64,000 nucleotides of DNA, taken from assembly GCF_024868665.1 (NCBI RefSeq), contig NC_079910.1:15190902-15254901 (forward strand), in the 5' to 3' direction. The notes beneath the pieces are model-generated. The model did no database searches, was not told the DNA's origin, and saw only the letters and a list, made by a program, of their open reading frames with translations. The position numbers and the translations under genes were made by a program. Shown here in pieces: positions 49,777 through 60,600 of the stretch (position 1 is the first letter of the stretch; each line of letters opens with the position of its first letter). This stretch comes from Triplophysa rosa (Eukaryota > Chordata > Actinopteri > Cypriniformes > Nemacheilidae).

Positions 49777-50079
49777 GAATGTAGCTTGAAACGGATAGCC
49801 TGAAGCGCTACTCCTTTTTGGTTGTTGGTGTATGACGTAGTGTTTGGATTATTTGACTCACGTTGTTGACCGTAATCCTATTTGCATTTTAAAGCGACTG
49901 AGTGAAAAACGCCATTATTTCCGATTGATGCTATATGCGCCGGATGTAACAGAGCTGGCTGAGATTTTAGCGGACATACGTCATCGCTCCGTGTGCATAC
50001 ACCCAGAATACAAATTTTGGGTAAGCTATCCCTTTAAGAACCAGAGTCAACAGGCATTTGAGAGGACAGAAGCCGGTTC

Positions 50080-50710
50080 TAGGGCTGTCACGATTATGAA
50101 ATTTGGCTGACGAATAATTGTCTGATAAATCATTGCGATTATGACGATTAATTGTCTGTTTTAGAGCTTTGACTTTTAATTCTCATACATTTTTTATTCA
50201 GCTTTGAAACGACCATATTGTTATGAATATAAAGACTATGTTCTTTAAAGAATTGGGTCATCATACTTAAGGTTTAGGCTTTTACCTGTCAATAATACAA
50301 CCGCCAAATACTTGTAAATGAAGTAAATTGATCATGTGTGAATTGAAGCCACCATTAAAATACTATCAGTCATAGAAAAGCTTCTAGTCTGTTTTTTTCT
50401 CACTTGCAAGACTACAATAAAAGTTTACTTCTATGTTAATGAGATTTTGCTAGACTGGTTTTCACACTGAAATAATATTAAATTGTACCACAAATTATTT
50501 TTATGTTATATGTATTAGTTTTTTTTAAGTGATTGTGTTGTGGTGGTACATTTTACAAGTATTGCCATGCTTTAGTTACAATATATACAATAAAATATGC
50601 AATATGCAGAAGCACTATAGAGATGTGCAATAATTGGGATGATCTGAAACCATTTCGATGAGGTCAAACAATCGCGATGAGACGATTATTTAATAATCGT
50701 GACAGCTCTA
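50080..50710. mobile_element. Non-autonomous hAT element, 631 bp
   Basis: Ends TAGGGCTGTCACGATTAT and, inverted, TAGAGCTGTCACGATTAT. Flanks GCCGGTTC (50072-50079) and CCCGTTTC (50711-50718) agree at six of eight bases, consistent with an old target duplication. Noncoding and AT-rich. Confidence 0.75.
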
Positions 50711-50718
50711 CCCGTTTC

Positions 50719-51534
50719 AAAATAAAGACCAATTTCATTTGATGCATTATTCGTAAATTCCGTAGAAACGTAATACTTTCTACTAATATTAAAGTACTTT
50801 ATTGTGATATACTTAGGCAGTATCGGAGGAAAAGAAAGTATTATCAACGGCCTTGTGAAGCAGGTAACCACACGCGGGTTTTAATAGGACCCAAAAGCAT
50901 GATTGCACGTGTGATGTCACTTTTATACAACAGTTCCATATAAAACGTTAATATTAAATGACTTACGTTTTAAACACAATGTTGCAGTAACTTGTTTCTA
51001 CTTCGTCAACGAAAATTGTTCCTAACAAAGCTTAGGCAGGATCAACGCACTGCAGAAGTAATGTTTGTTTCCTAAATGAATCAGTGTTTTGAACAAATCA
51101 ATGGAAATCTAAAAGAGTGAATCGTTCAATTCTTAAAAAAACGTAACACAAAGCAGTCATTTGTCGTCCCCTACTGGCGTAATGATGTAACCTGTAAAAT
51201 GAGTAATCCTAAGGAAATATGCTTTTTGACTCTTAAGATACAGTATACGTATAAATAAATACTGTAACAAAGTAGCCAGCTTATTGGCATTTATCTTAAA
51301 GACAAATAGCACAATATATATTTTCGATATTAGCAAAAACATTTATTGAATATATTGAAAACATATTGAGACACGGGTTGGGGAGCATGCTTTAAACGTG
51401 GTAAACTGCTTACTGCACACCAGCTGTTACTCTGCAGTGTTAAAATTAAGTTTCAGCTTGTGTGACTTTAAAAACTAAATAATATCTTAGGACCATTTAG
51501 TGTGTATGAATTTACATTCTTGACGCCCAAACTG
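50719..51534. other. Upstream flank of eif4b
   Basis: AT-rich sequence with no recognised repeat; composition shifts to CG-rich only from about 51535. Confidence 0.4.
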
Positions 51535-51620
51535 ATTCGAGCGCGGCTCTGGATGCGCGATGGCGTCACGCAGCAGACCACGCCCCCATCCGGGGAAATG
51601 ACACGCACTCGTTCTCCAGC
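51535..51620 (+). promoter_or_regulatory. eif4b CpG-rich promoter and 5-prime UTR
   Basis: A short CG-rich, TATA-less stretch with a CRE-like GCGTCACG (51563-51570) and a GC/CACC box CACGCCCCC (51579-51587). A pyrimidine-rich CTCGTTCTCC lies just before the start codon. eIF4B mRNA has been reported as a TOP mRNA in mammals; whether this tract acts as a TOP motif depends on the true start site, which cannot be read here. Confidence 0.5.
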
Positions 51621-54600
51621 ATGGCGGCGTCAGGTGAGGACTTTATAGATTTGTGGCTGGGCCGGCTGGGAAATTGCGGGTGCCATGTGTCATTTGTGCT
51701 GGAAACATGTACTTGACTGGCAGATGAAGTGTGGTCGGGATGTGAATTAAGCGACGTGGCTGCGTGGCGTGATTTAAAAAGCTTGAGTTGTCAAGGGACG
51801 CTGCGCAGGAGCTGGCACCAGCAGCTGTGTGAACGCATGAGAGCATAATAATGCAGTTTATTTACTTTCTATTCAGAGTCACCGTGTAAATATCATTTCA
51901 GCAGATAGCACTAACGTTAAATTGTTTCTCAGAAATTGAAGCGCGTGCAGCCCAGCCCGTGTCTTAAGTGCTTGTTTTCATTGCATTGTAGCGCTGTTGT
52001 GTTTTTAGTTGTCAGTAATTCATTGATTTGCAGTGTGTGCCATTTAAGCCTGCCAAGCTCTGACGAAATAAACGATCTTCTTACCCAAATGTATGTGATC
52101 GTAAATAGTTGAATAAACGCAGGCGCAGAGTCGAGGGAGGGGCTGCTGTAACTTCAGACTTTCCCGCGTTTGTCTTAATATATAAATGACAGTATGTTTG
52201 AACATTTTTACCTGTCAAGCTTTCACTTTTGATCTCGTGCAAAGCATATTCACTGCGCTCTCTGTGTTTATCATCTTCACTATCTGGCGACAAACTCTCT
52301 GTATTTATTTATCATCTTGACTGTCCCGGGACAAAAACTCTCAGTGTTTATAATCTTCACTGTCCCGGTACAAGCACTCTCTGTGTTTATCATCTTCACT
52401 GTCCCGGGACAAACATTCTCTGCTTTTATCATTTTCACTGTCCCGGGACAAACACTCTGTATTTATCATCTTGACTGTCCCGGGACAAACACTCTGTATT
52501 TATCATCTTGACTGTCCCGGGACAAACACTCTGTATTTATCATCTTGACTGTCCCGGGACAAACACTCTCTGTATTTATCATCTTCACTGTCCCGGGACA
52601 AACATTCTCTGCTTTTATCATTTTCACTGTCCCGGGACAAACACTGTATTTATCATCTTGACTGTCCCGGGACAAACACTCTGTATTTATCATCTTGACT
52701 GTCCCGGGACAAACATTCTCTGCTTTTATCATTTTCACTGTCCCGGGACAAGCACTCTGTTTTTATCATCTTGACTGTCCCGGGACAAACATTCTCTGCT
52801 TTTATCATTTTCACTGTCCCGGGACAAACACTCTATGTATTTATTTATCATCTTGACTGTTCCAGGACAAACATTCTCTGTATTTATCATCTTGACTGTC
52901 CCGGGACAAACATTCTCTGCATGTATCATTTTCACTGTCCCGGGACTAGACATGCCCGGTTAACCGAAAATATCTATCACGTGATTTATGCACAACTTGT
53001 GAGTGAAGTACGGTAAAATGCTGCTGCATCCGAAAGCCAGAGGGCGCTCTCGTGCAGAAACTCCAAATACGCGCTGCAGAAGAAGACCTTAACACTAGTA
53101 GTAGGAAATGCCTAAGGACATGTTTTTATCACTGATCCTCAAGCCTCCTCAGGTATTTTCATGATAATAAAGTATATTTATAATGATCATGTTTGACGGG
53201 TGTTGCTTTTTCAAATGCACGTTATAAGCGACTCAAACTCACACTGCTTTTAGATCGAGCAGCATTTCTACTGATCCCAGAGACGTGCTTCACGGACAAA
53301 CTACGCATCAATAAAATAAACGATACCTTGCATTATCGCAGCCAGCTCGGTTTCAGCAGGATTTGGTGGTAACCGCGGTTAACCGGGCACATGTCTACCC
53401 GGGACAAACACTCTGTATTTATCATTTTCACTGTCCCGGGACAAACACTCTGTATTTATCATCTTTACTGTCCTGGGACAAACACTTTCTGATTATAATC
53501 TTTACTGTCCCCATCCCGGAACAAACACTCTCAGTGTTTATCATCTTTCATGTCCAGGGACAAGCACTCTCTGTATTTATCATCTTCAATGTCCCATGAC
53601 AAACACTGTGTTTATCATCTTTATTGTCCTGGGACAAACACTTTCTGTGATTATAATCTTGACTGTCCTGGCCTCCTGGGACAAACACTCTCAGTGTTTA
53701 TATTTTTCACTGTCCTGGGACAAGCGCTGTCTGTATTTATCATCTTTACTGTCCTGGGACAAACACTCTTTGTTTATCATCTTCACTTTCCTGGGACAAA
53801 CACTTTCTGTATTTATCATCCTCAATGTCCCGGGACAAGCACTCTATTTGTTTATTATCTTTACTGTTCTGGGACAAACACTTTCTGTGTTTATAATCTT
53901 CACTGTCCCGGGACAAACACTCTCAGTGTTTATATTCTTCACTGTCCTGGGACAAGTGCTGTGTGTATTTATCATCTTTACGTCCCGGAACAAACACTCT
54001 TTGTTTATCATCTTCACTTTCCTGGGACAAACACTTTCTGTGTTTATAATCTTCACTGTCCCGGGACAAACACTCTCAGTGTTTATATTCTTCACTGTCC
54101 TGGGACAAGTGCTGTGTGTATTTATCATCTTTACTGTCCCGGAACAAACACTCTTTGTTTATCATCTTCACTTTCCTGGGACAAGCACTTTCTGTGTTTA
54201 TAATCTTCACTGTCCCGGGACAAACACTTTCTGTATTTATCATCTTAACTGTCCCCGGTGTCATGAATTATAGCAGTATGTTATAGACCTGGAAAGGTAA
54301 CTTAAGCAGAGAAGAGCTTCTTGCATTTTCAGTCTAAACCCATCTTGCCTGAATTATTGTGCAGTGTGCATACATTGGGCTGAGGGATAGTGTTGTTAGA
54401 GCGTTGAGTCTTTGTTTTGGTTGTGCGGTGGGTTGTCGTCACTTCACAGTAAACACAGATTAAGTTCCACAGCTTTGGAATGTCCTGACAGTGCAGTTTG
54501 TCACAACAGAGCCCAGAAGCAAATAGTAACTCACAACAATGCTTCTCCACGTGTTAACCGTGACACTTTCCATAAGAGAGTGAATTTTGCATGTAAATAA

Positions 54601-57600
54601 CCAGCTTGTTCTTGTCGTCCAAGCAGATTTAGTTTATCTTTACAAGTAACACGTTTTTCTGGATTTCATCTAAATGTAAAGTTCTGTATCATGACTGCAT
54701 TTCTATAGACCATTTCTGTTTATCAAGCAGAAACTTTTATATCATTACATCATTGTGATATCAACTGGATCACAAACATATTTAATGAATATATAGTTTA
54801 CAACACCAGAATTATGTTCATAATCCATAATGTTTTACCTCATATTCATGGAACGGAAGTAAATTTATTCATATATTTTTTTGTTTTGTTTAAATTGCTA
54901 TTTGTATTATTGTGTTACTTTTTTTGCAGGGACATTTGTGTTTGGTTTTAAACTATTTTAAAACATTTTACAGGTAAAAATAAGACTAAGAAGAAGGGTA
55001 AGACTCTTACCCTGACTGACTTTTTAGCTGAGGACAGTGGGGGAAATGCTCCACCGACCTATGCGCCTACAAAGCCCACTAGCTGGGCGGATGAGACTGA
55101 TGACTTGGAGGGAGACGGTGAGATTCAGACTCGATTAAACCACATCATCAACCACATTTCATTTCTTGCGTTATTTGTCTGTCTGCATTGTTCTAATTCA
55201 CTGAGGGATTTATGCAGGTCAATAGTTGTTAATTGTGTCATGTTAATAGTGCCGTTACCGATAATATGCCTAGTTTACATAAAAAGGCAAATGTTTTTGC
55301 CGAGAAGATTAAAGTTACATGATTCAAATACAGGGGCGGTGCTGTTTTAGTGTAGACAGCACCTGGTTAAACTGGTCTGTGGGTGTGAGTTAATAAGAAT
55401 TCACAAAACATTCTTAAGAAAATTCTTCTTAACTGCCATATTTTTTTAATTACCAAACTGTAATTTAAGAAAAAAAGTTAGGAAGGTTTTGTGTTCCCGA
55501 AAAAACTTCTTAAGGCAGTTCTTACATTTTGTTTTTCTCAAGAATGATTTACAAAGCATACGTCATTTCATTTTTATGAAAAAAAAGATGATGTTCTTAA
55601 GAAAATATTTGAGAACTTCTTGAGCCGCAGCTTCCTATAATTTATCTTAAGAACAAAGCCCCAGGTGATACCGTGCATAGAAGTTGTGTGACTGTTGAAT
55701 TTACCCCTTGAAGCCTTTACGCGTTGGTTTTAAAATAAGCCATTTGTCACCTTAGCAGTGTGTCCGAATTAAAATTGATTTTTTAAGATGGTCGCTATAA
55801 AAATCTACCAATTAATTAGTAATAATAATAAAAAGTAAATTTGAGCATTTGAGCTGGCATTACAGTGCAGCCTAAAATATGGATAAGTTGAACATGTGTC
55901 CTATGGTGTTGACAGCAAAAATAAACTAACAATGAAGATTAATCTCTCTTATGCAGTTTTTTTATTATTAATATAAATTAATAAATAACTTACAATTATT
56001 GAACTAGTTTGTTTTTTAAAGGAGTCATATGACACGGCTAAAACGAATATTATTGTTTGTTTTAGATGTAATGTAATGTGTATACACGATTTAAGGTTAT
56101 AAAAACGATGTATTTTCCACATACCGTGCATGTTTGTATCTCCACTTTGCCCCGCCTCTCTGAAACGCGCAGATTTTTTACAAAGCTCATTGCTCTGAAA
56201 AGCGAGGTGTGCTATGATTGGCCAGTTAACTAGTGTGTAGTGATTGGTCGAATACTGCAAGCGTGTGATGGAAATGTAACGCCTCTTACCATATTTGGAA
56301 CATCAGGTTCCAAAGCAATTGCACTGACAGGTACGCCCACCTTACTTGCGTATACATTTGGGCGGTCTTAGTCCAATCATACCATGAACTGACGTAGATT
56401 TGTGGGGGTGTGGTTACACGAGGCGTTTCAGGCAGGTCTGGGTGAGCATTCGCTTTTAGATAAAATGCATCTTTTGTTCCCACACTTTCATTTTTGCAAT
56501 TTTACGTGTCTAATACATGCATGGGAAACTTATAACACACCAAAGACACGTATTCGCGCCATATGACCCCTTTAAATATTTCCTGTCACACCATAGGACA
56601 CATACGATATATTTGTCAACTACCTATAGTATCCTAAATATTAGTTTAACAACAGGAAAAAATGCTTGCTGTTTTTAGTTGGTGTTTACAGTTAAAGTCC
56701 CAGTGAAACAAAAAATGACAATGCCTATTTTTTCATGAAATATTGCATCGTTTATTGTAAATAGTTTATCAATGTGGGTCAATCTCTTTTTAAAATCCGT
56801 GTGCCCTCATAATCTTTAGTTAAAATCTGAAAATGCACTTCCCTGTAATGACTATCCAACACAAATGATGCATGTTAGACGGTTGGGCGGAGAATCCGTT
56901 AACTCCTCCCCTTCAACTGTTAGTCTGCTGCCAGTCCTATTTCCGTTTTCGTTTTTATACATCCATCAAATCGCAGACAAAGACAAAAGACATGCCCACT
57001 ATTTTTCTCATTACAAATTCCATTTCACACGGAAATGCATCAAAATACGGAAGTAAAAACGATCGCAACTTCCGGTTCACAGGGACTTTAAGGCTAAAAA
57101 TGAAAAACTTTTATGCGTTATGGCAAGTGCAAGTTTCAAAGTACAGGTTTTATACTGTCAACTATAAAAACACAATTTCTGACAGCAGTGATGTCATATG
57201 CAAGTGTTTTACGTGTTTAGTCTATAGTCATACATTAAACTATGAAAACCACGATTTTAATACTTTTCATTTTTGTATAAACTCAACCTTAGTTGATTAT
57301 CTTCTTTATTGCTGACTGTATTACTGTCTAAACTTAAAATCTTTAGATAAGTCAGTATATTCAGTAAGAGTATTAGTTATGTGGTCGCAACTGATACTGA
57401 AAATTAACAAATAAAATGATGTAATGTAGTTTCATTTACTTTTACAGTTACTACGTCTTGGCACACAGAAGACGACGTGTATCGTGCACCGCCCATCGAT
57501 CGGTCCATTTTGCCGACGGCTCCACGTGCTGCCCGCGAGCCCAACATCGATCGCTCCCGGCTGCCCCGCAGCCCGCCCTACACCGCCTTCCTGGGCAACC

Positions 57601-60600
57601 TCCCCTATGACGTCACGGAGGACTCCATCAAAGACTTCTTTCGTGGGCTGAATGTGAGTTCTCCCTCCTGCATTATTCCTATTTCATTGAAAGTTTTAGG
57701 TTTGTTTCTTGTCAAAATAGGGTCTGCAAAGTGACATCTGCATTTTTTTGGCCTGTGCACCTAGTTGGAAATTGTGCAGGGCTTTTCATCAGTTTGCAGA
57801 AATATGCTCTAAAACAAGTTTCGTTCATCCAGATGAGTGCGGTTCGCCTCCCAAGGGAGCCCAGTAACCCAGAACGGTTGAAAGGCTTCGGCTATGCGGA
57901 GTTTGATGATGTGGACTCTCTGCTGCGTGCACTTAGCCTCAATGAAGAGGTGAGAACCAATTGTCAACCATCTTATTAAAACATACTTTTTTTCTGAGTT
58001 CCTCAATATCCGATTTGCTCTGTGAATGTAATTTTGAATTATAAAACTGAGTGTTGATGTTTGGTTAAGGTTCTTTTGACCACATGGTGGCGTATGTCTT
58101 CCGCTGCGCTTGTGGACAGTCCAGATGCAGGCTCACAGTTGTGCAATTCTCAGCTATGTTATCATAATAACAATTCTTCTTACTCTCTTTAGAACCTTGG
58201 GAATCGTAGGATCCGTGTAGACATTGCTGACCAGTCCGGTGATAAAGGTGTGCATGGACACTGCATAGTGCTGGTGTTATACAGTATTATGCAATTGTCA
58301 ACCAATGTGTTTTATTTGTGAGAGACATTTTACTTAAGCAGAAAATCTGTTTTGGTGTTCTTCTCAGAGAGAGATGAGCGCTCCATGTCAGGGAGAGAAC
58401 GTAACCGCAGTGACCGCGACATGGGCCCAGATAAGACGGATTCTGACTGGCGAGCGAGGCCTAAAACTGACGTAGACGACGGACCACGCAGAGATGACGC
58501 CTTTGGAGAGCGTGAGTGTTTGTTGGAGCAGGAGTAGATTTTATTTCAGTTTATCAGGTTTTAGATTTGAAGAAAACGAGTGAAGAAATTTATATATCTA
58601 AATACCTTACATACTTCTTACCTAAATGGATGAATGTACCTTTAAATCGCTGTGTGCTCTTTAGGATCCAGAGATCGCGATCGTTATGATTCAGATCGGT
58701 ACCGGGATGGCCAGCGGTGGGACGGTGGAAGCGATCGCTATGATGGAGGGAGAGAGAGATACCGGGAACGTTATGACGAAAGAGACCGCAGGGACTACGA
58801 CAGAGGTATATAATGTTCTTTTAACTTACACTTCTCCACTAACAAACAAAGGTTATTATTGTTAAATAAAACTATTAAAACAATTCTTTTAAATACATTT
58901 TTTGTTAATAAATAAATAAAAACAAGAGAAAGAAAATAAATGAAACTTGTATAGCAATACAACAATAAATATATATATTAATATAGAATAAAAATGAAAG
59001 TAAAAAAAAGAAAGAAATACCTAAAAATGCAAATTTTTTTACTAAAATGAATAAACTACAAACGTAAAAAGAAAAAGTAATTCATAATATTAATAAAACT
59101 ACAATCAAGCAAAAATAACACAGAATTCTGTTTTAACCATATTAATATTAATCTTACACTTTTTGTCTATTTTGACACATTGTCAGTTTATAACTGATCA
59201 ATTTGTATGTTTTTCGCCTTGCAAAATCTACTGACAATCCTGTAAAAGCCTTTTTTCACCGTTTTTTTAAATTACGATAGTTTCTCCATGTCTTTGCCAT
59301 CGATAAACATTATTCTAACCAGAGGCTTCTCTCTCATTACTTCAGGCTACGATTCTCGCAGTGGGGGTCGCCGGCCATTCGGAAGCGGTTTCCGCCGTGA
59401 CTATGGCGACGACCGCCGGGACGATAACCGTGGCAGCGGCGACCGCTACGGAGATCGATACGGCGACCGCGAAGACAGATACGAGAGGCGGGATGAGAGG
59501 CGCGAGGACAGAGGTGAGCTCATGCATTTGACCTTTGGCTCTGAGTCACTCATATAAGGTCGTGTAAACAGGCTGCTCCTGTGTTTAGGTTCCCTGCAGA
59601 GGCCCAAGCTGAACCTGAAGCCCCGCAGCGTTCCCAAAGAGGAAGACCAGAGCAGCGGTCCGCCAGCGCCGTCAGGGCGAGCCGCCTCTATCTTCGGGGG
59701 AGCCAAACCGGTGGACACGGCAGCTAAAGAAAGAGAGGTGGAGGAGAGGTTAAAGAAAGAACAGGAGAGACTGCAGAGACAGCTGGAGGAGGAGAAGAGC
59801 AGGGCACCTGAACGCAAGCCCAGGGAGAGGTACAACACACAGACACACATACTGTATGAAATTAACAACAAGCAAAAGCATTCAAGGGACAGAGTTATCA
59901 TGTTCTCTTTTTCTAATGAACGCTGTTTACTCAGGCATCCGAGCTGGCGAAGTGAGGACCAGGGAGCCGAGCGCTCACGAACAGGAAGTGAGTCATCACA
60001 ACAAGGAAGCACATCAAGCAGGGGTGAGTAAGTGATCGGCTTTTGCCTGAAATATAACTTTGCCCTGACTTTGTTTTTCAAAAGGATAAATAAAAATAGA
60101 TGTATCTACAATTTCATTGTTCTTATCACATGGGCTATGATATCCTTTGCTTCTCTCTGACAGGGCCTAGACGTCGGGAAAGTGAGCGCTCTGTGGAAAA
60201 CGAGGTTTTCAGTAGCCGTGATGAGGAAGCAACCTCCCATGGAAACCAAACCACCTCTAAGCAGGAAGGCCTGCCATTTCAAGTCGTTCTAGCTCCTCCG
60301 CCAAAAGAAAACGTTTGGGCGAAGAGAAGCGCCATGAGCACGGGATCCAGTGAGAGTGACACTAAACCTATCGTCTCACCCAAAAGGTGAGTATGTTTTA
60401 CCCACAATGCAATGCAGGTGAACTGGGACCCATAAAAGAGACAGTGGCCTGAGATTATGGTTTGACTTTTATCAATTCCGATTCTGCTTATGGATTCCGA
60501 TTCTTATCAATTCCCAGTTTCGATTCCAAAGTTGTAAAAAGCTATCAACTTGTATGGTAATGTAGCCTGCTTATTGTCCGGTTTGCAAAAATTATAAACA

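Noticed and set aside
52290..54256. CRISPR-like appearance of regularly spaced palindromic repeats
   Set aside because: The whole monomer is repeated, there are no unique spacers or cas genes, and the context is a vertebrate intron.
52290..54256. p53 response elements
   Set aside because: TGTCCCGGGACA lacks the CWWG core of p53 half-sites (it has CCGG).
53550..54273. Two long overlapping ORFs of 217 and 225 codons on +, plus minus-strand ORFs in the same place
   Set aside because: They lie entirely in the minisatellite inside eif4b intron 1. The peptide is a repeat of the monomer and several frames on both strands are open at once, as expected from the repeat itself.
56872..57315. 147-codon plus-strand ORF
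   Set aside because: Runs across a TTAA MITE inside eif4b intron 2.
59446..60081. 211-codon minus-strand ORF
   Set aside because: Antisense to eif4b exons 8-10; its Ser/Leu-rich content mirrors the Arg/Glu-rich eIF4B coding strand.
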